In this document: positions 37,213-49,880 of the stretch, one piece after another
Layout: each line of letters starts with the position of its first letter
Numbering within the stretch: position 1 is the first letter of the stretch
Source of the DNA: Eumeta japonica
Lineage: Eukaryota > Arthropoda > Insecta > Lepidoptera > Psychidae
DNA length: 64,000 nucleotides
Reading direction: 5' to 3'
Assembly (NCBI GenBank): GCA_005406025.1
Contig: BGZK01001366.1
Location: 62,001-126,000 of the forward strand
Notes under the pieces: model-generated
Seen by the model: the letters and a program-made list of their open reading frames with translations, nothing else
Told to the model about the DNA's origin: nothing
Databases searched by the model: none
Position numbers and translations under genes: made by a program

Positions 37213-39238
37213 GTAGTCGCTAGTGAGTGCAGTTTTGTAATGTTGTAATCACTAGCTAGTGCAGTTTTAAGGCTATAGTGAATAACAAGTGGAATGTCGT
37301 AATGCTATATCGACTAGCAACTGTAGTTTTATAACATTGCAGTAATTAGAGATTGCAGCTTTGTAATGTAAGCACAAGGGAGCGGAATTTTTTAGACCTA
37401 TAGTGAATGACGAGTGGAATGTTGTAATGCTATATCGACTAGCGACTGCAGTTTTATAACATTGCAGTAATTAGAGATTGCAGCTTTGTAATGTAAGCAC
37501 AAGGGAGCGGAATTTTTAGACCTATAGTAAATGACGAGTGGAATGTTGTAATGCTATATCGACTAGCGACTGCAGTTTTATAACATTGCAGTAATTAGAG
37601 ATTACAGCTTTGTAATGTAAAGCACAAGGGAGCGGAATTTTTAGACCTATAGTGAATGACGAGTGGAATGTTGTAATGCTATATCGACTAGCGACTGCAG
37701 TTTTATAACATTGCAGTAATTAGAGATTGCAGCTTTGTAATGTAAGCACAAGGGCAGAATTTTTAGACCTATAGTGAATGACAGGTGGAATGTTGTAATG
37801 CTATATCGACTAGCGACTGCAGTTTTATAACATTGCAGTAATTAGAGATTGCAGCTTTGTAATGTAAGCACAAGGGAGCGGAATTTTTAGACCTATAGTG
37901 AATGACGAGTGGAATGTTGTAATGCTATATCGACTAGCGACTGCAGTTTTATAACATTGCAGTAATTAGAGATTGCAGCTTTGTAATGTAAGCACAAGGG
38001 AGCGGAATTTTTAGACCTATAGTGAATGACAGGTGGAATGTTGTAATGCTATATCGACTAGCGACTGCAGTTTTATAACATTGCAGTAATTAGAGATTGC
38101 AGCTTTGTAATGTAAGCACAAGGGAGCGGAATTTTTTAGACCTATAGTGAATGACGAGTGGAATGTTGTAATGCTATATCGACTAGCGACTGCAGTTTTA
38201 TAACATTGCAGTAATTAGAGATTGCAGCTTTGTAATGTAAGCACAAGGGAGCGGAATTTTTTAGACCTATAGTGAATGACGAGTGGAATGTTGTAATGCT
38301 ATATCGACTAGCGACTGCAGTTTTATAACATTGCAGTAATTAGAGATTGCAGCTTTGTAATGTAAGCACAAGGGCGGAATTTTTAGACCTATAGTGAATG
38401 ACGAGTGGAATGTTGTAATGCTATATCGACTAGCGACTGCAGTTTTATAACATTGCAGTAATTAGAATTGCAGCTTTGTAATGTAAGCACAAGGGAGCGG
38501 AATTTTTAGACCTATAGTGAATGACGAGTGGAATGTTGTAATGCTATATCGACTAGCGACTGCAGTTTTATAACATTGCAGTAATTAGAGATTGCAGCTT
38601 TGTAATGTAAGCACAAGGGAGCGGAATTTTTTAGACCTATAGTGAATGACGAGTGGAATGTTGTAATGCTATATCGACTAGCGACTGCAGTTTTATAACA
38701 TTGCAGTAATTAGAGATTGCAGCTTTGTAATGTAAGCACAAGGGAGCGGAATTTTTTAGACCTATAGTGAATGACGAGTGGAATGTTGTAATGCTATATC
38801 GACTAGCGACTGTAGTTTTATAACATTGCAGTAATTAGAGATTGCAGCTTTGTAATGTAAGCACAAGGGAGCGGAATTTTTTAGACCTATAGTGAATGAC
38901 GAGTGGAATGTTGTAATGCTATATCGACTAGCGACTGCAGTTTTATAACATTGCAGTAATTAGAGATTGCAGCTTTGTAATGTAAGCACAAGGGAGCGGA
39001 ATTTTTTAGACCTATAGTGAATGACGAGTGGAATGTTGTAATGCTATATCGACTAGCGACTGCAGTTTTATAACATTGCAGTAATTAGAGATTGCAGCTT
39101 TTAAAGTTGTAGTGGCTAGCGAGTGCAGTTTTAAAATGCTTCAATAATTAGCAAGTACAGCTTTGGATTGTTATAGTCACTAGTCAGTGCAGTTTTATAT
39201 TGATATTATTCACTAACAAGTGATTTTTTTGTAATGTC
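37213..39238 (+). repeat. satellite-like tandem array, ~125-bp higher-order unit, 15 copies
   Basis: The word ATAACATTGC recurs at 37331, 37456, 37580, 37705, 37827, 37951, 38075, 38200, 38325, 38447, 38570, 38695, 38820, 38945 and 39070, giving periods of 122-125 bp. Copies are nearly identical, with small indels. The 125-bp unit itself splits into four related segments of about 24-40 bp. Both flanks (37213-37330 and 39100-39238) hold diverged monomers of about 31-33 bp with the consensus CACTAGCGAGTGCAGTTTT. This is the layout of a higher-order repeat grown from a short monomer. No open frame crosses it. Confidence 0.95.
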
Positions 39239-41090
39239 ACGTCTGATTCAATTGACACATTTTCCATGATTACTATAAAACACACTAAAAAAAATTGTTC
39301 ACTCAAAAAATTAAACGAAGTGAACACATAAATCCAGGCACATAACAGTCGTGCTCCCAAAAAGAATCTTAATTGCAAACAGTGTGAATTTATAAAAACC
39401 ATTGAGTGGGCACAATAATTAAATCGTAAAGTGAGCAGAAGACGGCGCGGGCGCAGGCGGGCGGCGGGGCGCGGGCGCGATAATTAAAAGCCATCTCGGT
39501 GTGTCGCCGCAAAAACCCTGCTCGTTCATATATCGGCCTGTCGGTCTGTCGCTGCGACTCGCCGGTTACGTTTTAATCAACCGCATGACTGAGTTTGATT
39601 AGAAATTTCACTATACGAGTTTTCATATTTAATATTCATAATAAATTAACACATTCCTGTGATGTCATATACATCGTATGTTTACTGCATAAATACGCGA
39701 AAGAAGAGGCAGGCGGAACATTAATAGATCTACTGACTAGCAAACATATATAGTATGTATTCCTTAATCATAACATATCTATATTTATTTTTTCACATTT
39801 CATTTACACAATCAAAGTAAAACAATCTGGTTTGTAATATGTATCGAAGAACTCGATCGATAGTCTAGTTTCTAGTTAGAAAAATGACTTTTTTTGGTCA
39901 CATTGAAAGCATATCGCAGATAATAATAAAACAAAATAATGTCTCTAAAATACGTTAAAAATAAAACCACGCATAGATTTCAACCTCTAACAGATCGTTT
40001 TGAATATTTGCTATTCTAAATTTTTAATAGCAATTAAAATAGGTGCTTGTAAGAAGTGAAATAAAAAATGTGTCAGTCTATTTCTGACAATAGTCTGAAT
40101 TAGGACATACAGGCAAAAGAGTAATTTACGATGAAAGCGAACGCAGAAAATAGTGTTTGTATTGATTTCTATAATAAAACGGATTTGCAAAAAAAGCCAA
40201 TTTGTAAAGTGTGAACTAAAATTGTCAATTGGCGATTGACAAAACTTAATTTAAAAGAAAAAGGATTTTAAAACAAACGCATACATATAGACTCGGAGCA
40301 AATTGTTTGTATTTCACATAATGAAAGACAACGAGCTCATTTTCTCTGACTCTGACCTAATGAACAGCCGAGATTCAATTAAAGCTATTTTAAAAGAATC
40401 AATAACAGTTGCCCACAAAAAATAAGACAATGCGTGAAAGCTTTTAAGCGTACGTCGTAAATACTAGGAAAAATAAAAGCATCAATGTCCACACTTTAAA
40501 ATCACTTCATGGCCGCTTATAGATTGCCGTGTAAAGGACACCTGCGTATGCGCACGTTGTTTTCTCTCATTTTCTTGGGTAGATAAATTGCGTATATAAG
40601 TTTAATTAACAGCCTTGCGATGGAGCGATTACGTAAGACAAATGTGATAGCTGGATTTTCTGTGCTTACCGACAAATTGTTGTAATGTAATATTATGTAA
40701 AATTACCGAAAACAATTACTACGTATACAAAATGATATTATAGCCCTACATAAAATAAGACTACGAAATGGAGTGTGTAAAATAAAATTACATTTTCTTT
40801 TCACATTTTCTCATTGGTCACTATCGCACCTTTTTTTATTACGAACAACCATCAGCTAGCTCTGGTTGTGCTATTTCTTTAACAATACTTATCTACATAA
40901 AAAATACGCGCATGGGACAACGTTTAAGAAAAATGCATCCACATTTCATCCAATAAGGAGCCTTTGAATGAAACATGAGCGACAGGTGAAAAACTTATGA
41001 GATATTGATGATTCCATCAGAAGAGAAAAAAAAGTAGTAGTTTGCGCGCGCAACCCGAGGAGTGGCGTATAATTGTGAATTCGGATTTCT

Positions 41091-41094
<4 letters not shown>
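39239..41094. other. noncoding stretch
   Basis: AT-rich, with one GC patch at 39446-39482 (GGCGCGGGCGCAGGCGGGCG). No gene, repeat family or RNA was recognised. Confidence 0.5.

Positions 41095-41155
<61 letters not shown>
41095..41155. repeat. (TA)n microsatellite, about 30 repeats
   Basis: An uninterrupted TA dinucleotide tract of 61 bp, likely polymorphic. Confidence 0.97.
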
Positions 41156-41159
<4 letters not shown>

Positions 41160-41222
41160 TTATTTAACTCTACCTACAAAATTTTCTCGACAATATCGTT
41201 CAATAACTTTTTTTATAGCATT

Positions 41223-41480
41223 TTAGATGGCTAATCGAGCTTGCGAGCCACCATAACGGTGGTAATTGAAACCCGTGGACAATCGCAACCCCAGAGGAAG
41301 TTACCAGTGCGATGTTGGTCTTTTAGGGAATTGATGGGGGGAGTGAAGTGAATGAGAGGGGAGTAGTCCACCGGAACTCTCACTCAATGAACGAAAGAAA
41401 ATATTGGAAGCTGTTACTTTACGTTCGTATTCTGTGAGAGTTTGTTATCTCACTAGTCGAGCTGGCCTACTTTTATGCTG
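41223..41480 (+). repeat. dispersed repeat, CATGGACAT family, copy 2 (longest)
   Basis: TAGATGGCTAATCGAGCTTG, CCGTGGACAATCGCAACCCC and CCAGTGCGATGTTGGTCTTTTAG follow the order of copies 1 and 3. The segment runs on through AGGGAATTGATGG.. to a GTCGAGCTGGCC-like part near 41458. The far boundary is approximate. Confidence 0.55.
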
Positions 41481-41899
41481 CAGCCATTGACCACAATATG
41501 GCTTTACCACTCTGAAACTTTTGAACGTATTATATGTATGGGGATTTTAATGCAAATACCATTTATTAAATTATTTAAAATAGAATATTATGTTAAAATT
41601 TTATTTATTAATAAAGCAATTTATATAAACATTTTACAATAATAAAACCAATTTAAATGGGTCATTATTTACTACCTGTTCGGTTACTTCATAGAAAATT
41701 AAAAAAAAAGGAGAACATACTGTATCTCGAATACGTTTAGTCATTTCAACAACATAACTTGGTTGCACTTAAAATATTTAAATAAAGGCATTTCAAAAGC
41801 GGGTAAATATTTCACCGGTTGCCATCTTTCCACCTGGCCTATTGATATCCGACCCCGCGCACGCGCTGCTGTTCGATATTTAAAACAAAGGCAAATTGA

Positions 41900-41950
41900 A
41901 ATTCGAAATAATTCAAAGGGAAGCTGTTCGAAATTCAAAATAATTCAAAG
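41900..41950 (+). repeat. two-copy direct repeat
   Basis: AATTCGAAATAATTCAAAG (41900-41918) and AATTCAAAATAATTCAAAG (41932-41950) differ at one base. Confidence 0.7.
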
Positions 41951-43756
41951 CAGGAACAGTCCATACGAAATGAAAGAGAGAACAAATGAGTCAACCCCTG
42001 GCATTGTTCTTTTCGTGAATGATTCGAGACTGATTGCGGTCGCGTGCGCAACCACTAACTTTTCGATCTGAACAGATGTTGTTTTGATTTTATTATTCAT
42101 TATATATAATTAGATTATTTTTTTTTCAATTTTAAATTTATTCAACGATTAATTACTTATTACCTAAGAAGTTCAAAGAAAGTGAAGAAATTGACCAAAA
42201 TCTGAATCGACCGATGAAATTATATTTCAAAAAAATATGATACTCTTTAAAACGGGTTCAGCCCGTGAGTTCTCGATTTTTCATGAAAAACATTCGAGCA
42301 TCTATAAATGTAAGTGAAGCATCAGACCTCCGTTAACTACGTCATTAATCCGCGATAACAATAAATTTAGGCCAGCTCAGCGAGATGGCGTCTTTGACAA
42401 AACTATAGGTACAACTCTGAACAAAAGCGCAACTGAGTCGCCGATATTAAGACATATAGCCGGTTCTTTTCCCGGCAAGATGACACCGTACTAAACTCTC
42501 ATTCGACGAAATTAATGGTAATGGAAAAGTCGGGTTGTCCTTCCCTCCCTACACCCCTCCCGCCCACTCCGACCCCGCCCCGGCGCGGAGAGAGGTCCGA
42601 GGAAATAAAGGGGCAAATAAGATGTGCCACAGAAGTCGGTGTGTTTTCGCCGAGTTCGGGCGGCAGTCAAAAGTTTGACCTGAAAGGGTGATATTGTATC
42701 GAGTGTTCTCCTCCCTTGTTATTTCTATTGGGTTAAGTTTTCGCGGTCCACTGGCTGTGAAATCTAAGAGCCGATTGTCGCGCTCCCCGCGCCTTTAATG
42801 CGCTGGATTACGTTTTCTTCGCTGTTTTTATTTTGTGCCGCATTTAAAACTTTGCGAAATTATCTGGATTTCTTTGCTTTAATGCCAGTGATTTTTAACT
42901 TTTCTTTATTATATCTAACAATTAATATCTCTTAACAAATATACACCCCAGATGTCTGAAGCTAATTGAGTCTTGTGGGAATCCTTGAGACTCATTAAAT
43001 CTTACATTGGAGAAAGCCTGTTTTGGGATTTTCTTCGTAAACATGTTTCTCTTATGAGAAACCGAAATCAGTACTTTCAAACGGCAAACATCTTTTACCA
43101 TTTGGAAATGTGGAAGTCTTTCTTGAAAAGTGATAAAAAAAAGATTTGAACACTGATTATTCCTTAATTAGACGTCAACGTAAATACAATTTCGTTTCAA
43201 AATGTGCTTGGTATCGTTAATATATGTTACAGTAGGTTCACAAAGAAAAATTTCATATTCCGGGTTACAATATAAAATTGCATAAACAAAATTCTGTATT
43301 GATTACCCTCATAAAGAAATGTGTACTATTAAATTGTAATAAGTATCATCAAGCGAATTTGTGTGCCACTATTCATAAATTGCTTTTCTAAAATTTACAA
43401 TGTAATATTTTGAAAGTAGAGAAACAAATATACCAATAGCGAATATAATCTTTCATTGTAACCGGTTAAATGACGTGGTCACAGACAAAATCATATTGAC
43501 GTTATTGCAATCTAAAATACCATACAGCAGTCTACCACGATTGCATGAGACATTATTAAAACTTTATTGAGGTTTCGTACTCACTCCGTGACAGACGTTT
43601 CCAGTGACACTTATTTCCTGATATATAATAGGATATATAAAAAGGTGTGCATCCAGGGGAGTCATGGGCGTCATAAGTCCGGCTGCGGCCTGGGTCTTTG
43701 TGTTGCTATTGTAATCGAATTTTCGAGAGACAAACATGTTTGCGAGCCATCAGAGT
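41951..43756. other. noncoding stretch, GC patch near 42.5 kb
   Basis: 42540-42600 is GC-rich (CTCCCGCCCACTCCGACCCC). The neighbourhood 42350-42820 has a balanced composition that may be conserved noncoding DNA. No gene recognised. Confidence 0.4.
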
Positions 43757-43817
43757 GTAGATAGTCATCGCCACCCATGGACATTTGCAACCCCAAAGAA
43801 GTCAATCAGTGCGTTGT
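43757..43817 (+). repeat. dispersed repeat, CATGGACAT family, copy 3
   Basis: TAGATAGTCATCGCCACCCA, CATGGACATTTGCAACCCCA and CAGTGCGTTGTAA match copies at 21243 and 41223 in order and spacing. Confidence 0.6.
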
Positions 43818-44777
43818 AATATAATAAGCAACTAGGATATAGTGAGACATATTTAATAGTGATACGTACCGCTATAATGAATATCTGATTTTACAATCTA
43901 ACTAGTAACAATTTCATGCCAATAGATAAGTCGATAGTAGTAAGTAACAATTTTCCGCATTACAAACTGTTCATTGTAGTGTCTTCAATCCAGAGGGTCA
44001 GCCCTTGCTATAAAACGTATATTGTCGTGATATTATAAAAGTTTAAAGTTAGCATACATTTTTTACATATTTGTAAGTGTTGTACTATTGATCTGCTTTT
44101 GTTTTCAGATATTTAACATATCGCCAAACCTGTCTTTGCCCAATGCCATCGCCTCCAGTGGGAATTTAAAGAATGGCATCTTTTATCGAATCAAGCCGAT
44201 GCATCGGCCTAATCCCAAGCCAAACACCACAATTTCGGCGTTGATAGCGGTTATCGCGCGTTCCCACGAGCGAGAAGGCGCGGGCGCCATTGTAAATTAC
44301 TGTCACGCCGTCATACTCCAAGTTTACGATCTATTTTTTAAGCACCTCGGTTTATGCACCTCGCGCATGCGTCCAACTGGCGCCTCGCCATAATAAACAC
44401 GATACCATTGTGATACGGTGTAATTTTATGCTAAATCATTTCCATGAGACGTGGACGTTGAAACGGCCGTTTTAAAAACATAAATTATCATCAATTATTT
44501 CAAGCGGATTTGGCTCGCTTTGAGTGTATTAGCAATGCTTAATTAATAATCATCATGAACTGAGCATTGTTATTGACGTTTTAAGTATTAAGGCTCTTGT
44601 CACTAACATAAATGAAATTTCATTATAATATCGTCAATTAGATGGAAAATTACAAGCGATTGCATTAGTTTTCTTATTTCTTATCTGATTAACCCTTACA
44701 GATTATGCCTTTTTAGATACATATTATCGATGTTTTTGAAATTTTGACGCGATACCATTAAAATTAACATTAATTAA
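43818..44777. other. noncoding stretch
   Basis: A pyrimidine-rich acceptor-like TTTGTTTTCAG at 44098 precedes a 101-codon plus frame ending at 44393. It has no motif, and its final part (44200-44390) is GC-rich and may be conserved noncoding sequence instead. No gene claimed. Confidence 0.4.
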
Positions 44778-45058
44778 AATTAACAGTTCCAATTCTGATA
44801 TCACTAGAATTGGAACTGATCGTAGTGCCCTTAGAATTGGAAATGCTCACGACACGTTTAGAATTGAAATTGAAATAATAATCGATTGCGACCACACGAC
44901 ATTTGGAATTGAACGTGACGCCTCTAGAATTGGAAATGATAGCGACATCGCTAGCATTGGAACTGATCAGGACACCGCCAGAATTCGACCTAACCGTAAA
45001 GCTGTCAGAGTTAGAACTGATAGTGATATGACCAAAATGAAGACTGATCAAGACAGGA
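44778..45058. repeat. degenerate 27-bp minisatellite, about ten units
   Basis: TAGAATTGGAA-like words start at 44805, 44832, 44859, 44925, 44952, 44979, 45006 and 45033. The spacing is 27 bp, except for one disturbed region around 44886-44924. Because 27 is a multiple of three, a minus-strand frame (44770-45051) stays open and reads as a nonapeptide repeat around ISSNS..V. Coding use is not supported by any other sign. Confidence 0.85.
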
Positions 45059-47401
45059 ATATTAATCTACATTTATTTTATATTAGAATTAGGAGCACTA
45101 AAGAATAAGGATGAATAATATAAAAAAAAAAACTACAAAACGTTCTATAATAATGAAGGAATAGTATATAGGTTAAGATTTTTTATTTAAGACTTTAGAG
45201 ATTCAATAATAAAGTATTTTAAATTTGCCAAGTTTGATCTACTAGTGTGTACCAAACAAACACCGAAAACAGATTTAATAACAATATCGGTTGTGTCGGT
45301 TCTTGTAGCCGACGACGGAGTAAGAATAAAATACCTATGTATGTCTCTCAATCAAACTTGTCGGCAGTGGATGTTTGTTCGTGTGTGATAATCAAATTTC
45401 TCAACTGACTAAATTAAATTTAATTCGCACATCTAATGCGCTGCTTTCTATTTATATTAGAATTCGATTTAACTGCGCTGTTATGCCTTTCCCATGATTT
45501 ATTATGTCATTAGTAGTGTCAAACTGGTGTGCACCTCCCGTACGGACGGCATTCGCAATACCGCTAATAACAGTTTCCCACGGCCACCGGAGTCGCCACG
45601 CGCCGGCCGCGCCCGCGCAGTGTCGCGCGCCCCATCACGACGCCTGCGAATATTGCCACTACCCTGCGATGTCGACGACCATATCTGCCCGGAGTATGCG
45701 GCGAATTAAAATTATGTGAATTATGTCTGTAGATAAGTGCGTCCAAGAACTACTAGCCCGTTTAAGTGAATGGAAGAAATAATAAATACAACCATAAACA
45801 TTATTACCTATATTTCATTTCCAATTTAAGTCGATCGTCACAAATTAACAGCGACTAATTTGTTTACCGTGTTTTTATTTCTAGGCCAATACACGCCTCA
45901 TGTGAAATAGTTTACATTTAAAAATCAACGATAACAATACTGTGTCTGGTTCAAATATAACAACCTAACAAAAACAATTCAAACTATATTATTCCCAATA
46001 AAAATATCAATGATTTGCGATCCTCGCTGTATTAAGAATATAATGCCACCAGCTTAATACTTCTGCATGGGGGAAAAGTGTTCCCTCTGAGCCGCCCTCT
46101 GCCGGCGAGGGCTCCGCGCCGCCGGCCCGGAGCGTGTCGCGTCTCGGGTTACAGCACACAATGCCGATGCAACGGCCGTCCGCAACACGCGTGCCTTTGT
46201 ACCAAACACAATTACCGCTGATTAGCGGGATCCAGGCGGCCCCGACGCTACGTGAAAGTTTACAACGGCGAAAACGTATTAAAAACAGACGGAGCGCTTC
46301 GATGAAGGCTGTTGCATATTGCGACGATGTAGTCATTGCTCGTGCTTTTCCTGCGTACGGTTAATAAGAAATTGACTGCCCCTGATATGTGACAAAGACG
46401 ACGCAGGCAATACTTTTTTGTAATCTGGCTGTGAAAGAGAATACAAAACGGTGTCTGCGCTTAAAACGTGTCCTAAAGGCGGACACTTCGATGGTCATTC
46501 CTTCATCGCCGATCTGGGCCTGCGGCCGGGCGCCCGCCCGCCGCCCGCCGCCGCCCGCGGCCGCGGCTGCGCGGCGTCACAATCGCGCCGTAATGAGCGC
46601 GCGCCACTCGACTCTGTTATTCTTTGTTATCGCCCCCTCGACTCTCCCCTAATGATTTCTCCTCTTATTTGTTTTTGTGCGGTAATTGCTGTTTGGTTTC
46701 CCCGTGAATTGTTCGTGCGGGCTCACTGTAAATAACTGGAGTGACGTGTGACGTTTCTGCTTCGCCGACGCGGGCGACTCCGACGGCAAAGCAGAAATTG
46801 CAGGCTTAACAGGTTTTGCCCCTTCAATCATTCTCAACTCATAACTTCCCAGTTCCTAAAAGGGAATAAAAGAGATCACCCAATGTACTTGTTATGGGAC
46901 ACTCCACTCAATTTTCATAGTCTTTATTTTGACAATCATAAATCATTTGAAGAAGCTATAAAAACCTTAATAAAACTTTTTTTACTTATTATATTAATCA
47001 CTACATGCATGACTATGACTTGTGCTACGATTTTTGAATTATTTTTATTTTATTCTTAAAAATATATGTAATATATTTTTTTAGTATTCTTAATATAGTT
47101 ATAATTACATAATACAAATGATTTTAACGTCAAGTTAATGGAAAGTAAAAAACTAATTCATTAGATATCAAAATGTTGAATATTTTCCAAAATAATAATA
47201 TTTAACCACTGACCATCACTATGGTTATAATAATAGTGGAACAATATTTATTTTTTAACTGGAAATCTAATTAAGTGTTAATATTTTAAATATCTCATAA
47301 GTTCGTAGGATAGAAACTTTGAACCTTTGTTTTCAGTTTGAAGGGCTTGGATCTTAACCGTTTCACGCTGGTCCAATATTGATTGAGTAAGGTTATATTT
47401 G
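45059..47401. other. noncoding stretch with GC-rich patches
   Basis: GC-rich patches lie at 45575-45680, 46080-46140 and 46500-46600. The last holds repeated CGCCCGCC words and GCGGCCGCGG. Several 70-110-codon frames cross them on both strands and look composition-driven. No gene claimed. Confidence 0.4.
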
Positions 47402-47446
47402 GATATATTTGGCGACTTATAAATATTATAAGTCGCCAAATGTATC
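47402..47446. repeat. long inverted repeat, 21-bp stem with 3-nt loop
   Basis: ATTTGGCGACTTATAA (47407-47422) and its exact inverse (47426-47441) are separated by three bases. The stem extends five more pairs to 47402 and 47446, with one G-T pair. Confidence 0.9.
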
Positions 47447-47499
47447 TTGAATGGGACGCCACGAAGTTGACACAAATCAAGTAAGGGCAGCCCGGAACT

Positions 47500-47840
47500 G
47501 CGGCTAGTCACCTCGTCGACTGCAGGCGTTCAATGGCGCGGAAACCGCGGAATTATAAAACCGGCGACATTTTCCCGGCGAGTTCACCCTTTGACGTGAA
47601 ACAAAGCGGGACATCGACGCCTCGGAGCCGGCGATTATGACGAAATTTGAATGTGAATTCAATAAGAGCGGGGCGCGACACGTGTTCCGCGGCTTAACTC
47701 GACTTACAATTAAGCTTTAAGCCCCGGTTAATTAAACTCGGGCCGTATTGTCGCGAGAGGCAGCACGAAGCCCTTTAAGCCCGCCACAATGGTCGCTCAC
47801 GTAAAAAGCCCATTGATCGCCTTCGCCCGTTCACATTTAT
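47500..47840. promoter_or_regulatory. candidate regulatory block
   Basis: Moderately GC-rich DNA with CACGTG (47679-47684), TTAATTAA (47728-47735), TTTAAGCCC twice (about 47717 and 47774) and ACAATGG (47786-47792), a SOX-type core. No reading frame of note. Regulatory role is inferred from motif density. Confidence 0.3.
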
Positions 47841-48149
47841 TGACGGATGTTGGCTTTTTTTTTTTAAATATACAACCTTAGTTTTTAATAAACTCCACGC
47901 TCCATTATCGCTTAAGCCCGGATTTGTTGTTGGCTGCGGTTGACATTCTAAACAGAATTTCCATTTGGTTTGCGGCGGGTCAGTGCACTCGAAATAGTAT
48001 TGTGAGATTTTCGAGAGTCACAATGGCAATCAGATTCAAATTTGAAATCTCTTATTCGGCCCTGGCCCGGGGTCAGGAGCATTTATAGACTTGTCACAGG
48101 GATAATTATTATTACGAGTTTCGTGATTCAAAGTGAAGTTCTGACTTCA

Positions 48150-48680
48150 GTTTTTTTCTCTTAAGATCAAGGTGTGTGCGCATAACCTGCGAATCGATAC
48201 TTCACCACGACTCCTCTACATTCCGCGTGTAATATTTCATCGGACAACATCACGAGTGGATCTCGAAACGGCCGTAACAGGTAGATATCTCGGTCAGTAT
48301 GATAAAATAAGGTTTCTCGATGTTTTCCCATCGATAAAATAAATACGAAATCGGTTTATCGCGACCATAAATTCGGCGAATGTGACTTCACCAAAAATCA
48401 AAACAATAAAACGAATTAGGAACGGGCCAGAGAGTCGTAACTCGATTAGTGCGGTGCTTAGCGGACAAATCCGGTCCGTAGATAAGCGGGGAACTGCCGA
48501 ATTAGCAGTTTGGGTCCGGAATCGCAAAGAAATCTGCGCCTCGAGCGATCTAATTTGAATAACGCGAGGCGCGGCCGGAGACACGTCCGACCGGGGCAGT
48601 AAAATTCAAATTAAGGATCAATTAAAGGATGCGGCGGGAGCCGGCGAGGAGGCCGCTGATGGTTTATTCCTGTGTTTATG
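48150..48680. promoter_or_regulatory. candidate regulatory block
   Basis: Balanced-composition DNA with CCCATCGATAAAATAAATACG near 48328, TCTAATTTGAATAACGCGAGG near 48549 and a GC-rich end (48560-48660). It looks unlike its AT-rich surroundings. A role is inferred only. Confidence 0.25.
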
Positions 48681-49079
48681 TCCTTAGGGGTTCCGCGGTC
48701 AGCGAAAGGAGAGAACTCGCCATTCTTATTACATCACAAACTACTGGTTATTGTATTGTGTTGAAGACTGAATTAGATAGATACTTATATTTAAAATATG
48801 GTAAAGCACGAGAAAAACGTACTAAAGATATCCTCGAAAAAGAACCAGCTAAACGATTTAGTTTCAGTCTCGTATAATATTATGAATACGGTAAACGGTA
48901 AATAGTTATCGACGTAAATACAAAAGATAGGACAAAGCGAGCAGGTGGGCGAGGACAATACGGAAATGATACAAAAAAAGAGGGACGATCCACTAAAAAG
49001 CTATGATACTCTTGCGACGATCGGCAAATTATCTTACATATACGTGTATGATAAAGTTGTGCCGCACCCGCAACGCAGA

Positions 49080-49480
49080 GATCACAGCAGACGAGCGTCT
49101 CCATCGCCGGGAGTGCGCGCGTACGGAACCCGGCGGCGCGCGCGCCGACGGCTCGCCGCGCGCTCGCTCACCTACGATCCCTGAATAATGTATGTGCGAG
49201 CGTTCCGTTACATTGAATAGCTAATGATCTGTGCGCTCCCGCTGCCCGCCTATTTGAATATTTACTTAGTTAATATTAATGCTCGCGGCGCGGGCAGACT
49301 GCGCCGCGTCCGACGCGCTATTGTTCATAAGTGCCGGCGCATCTTCACGACTCCACTCTGTGAGTGATCGGCGGCCGGCCGAGATGCCGGTTCAAAGTTC
49401 GTGAGAATAGTAATGAAGCGGGATCCCATCGGCGCGGGTCCGTTTGCTGGGAGCGAGCGGACGAGGCGCGGATTACACGT
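49080..49480. other. GC-rich island
   Basis: CGGCGCGCGCGCCGACGGC near 49130 and GCGGCGCGGGC near 49285 bracket TTGAATATTTACTTAGTTAATATTAATG. A second small island lies at 49810-49880. The frames across it are short and motif-free. Confidence 0.3.
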
Positions 49481-49880
49481 GGCCGTGCAAATATGTGCAA
49501 TAACTAATCTAATATTACACGTACAATATGGACGTACAATATTAAAAGTCTAATATTTGTTCAATTTTTACATCCAAAATACCTAGCATCTGATATTGTG
49601 ATAAAAAAAATATCTAAAGATTCTTGTAATGACGTAAAGAACGAGCACTGTGTCATAATGGAATATTTACACATGTACTACTCTCTGCTGCCTTTGCAGT
49701 AAATACTTCTGGGAGCTACTGCGCTCGAGCAGCGGCGTAGGTGTTTGCTCTCTACACTGCCACATTCGGCGTGCTAAACAATTAGTTACCAGCACAAGCA
49801 GCGAGAGACGAGCGGCGGGCGCGCCGCGGGGCCCCGCGCTCGGCCCGGTCTGTGATCACTACGCGTCAGACGGTGCATCA

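Noticed and set aside
37213..39238. Possible CRISPR array
   Set aside because: The units are contiguous and nearly identical over their whole length with no unique spacers, and the sequence is eukaryotic. It is a satellite-type tandem repeat.
44098..44393. Plus-strand acceptor-like TTTGTTTTCAG with a following open frame
   Set aside because: No donor, no recognisable protein and no conserved codon pattern. Pyrimidine-rich AG sites are common in AT-rich DNA.
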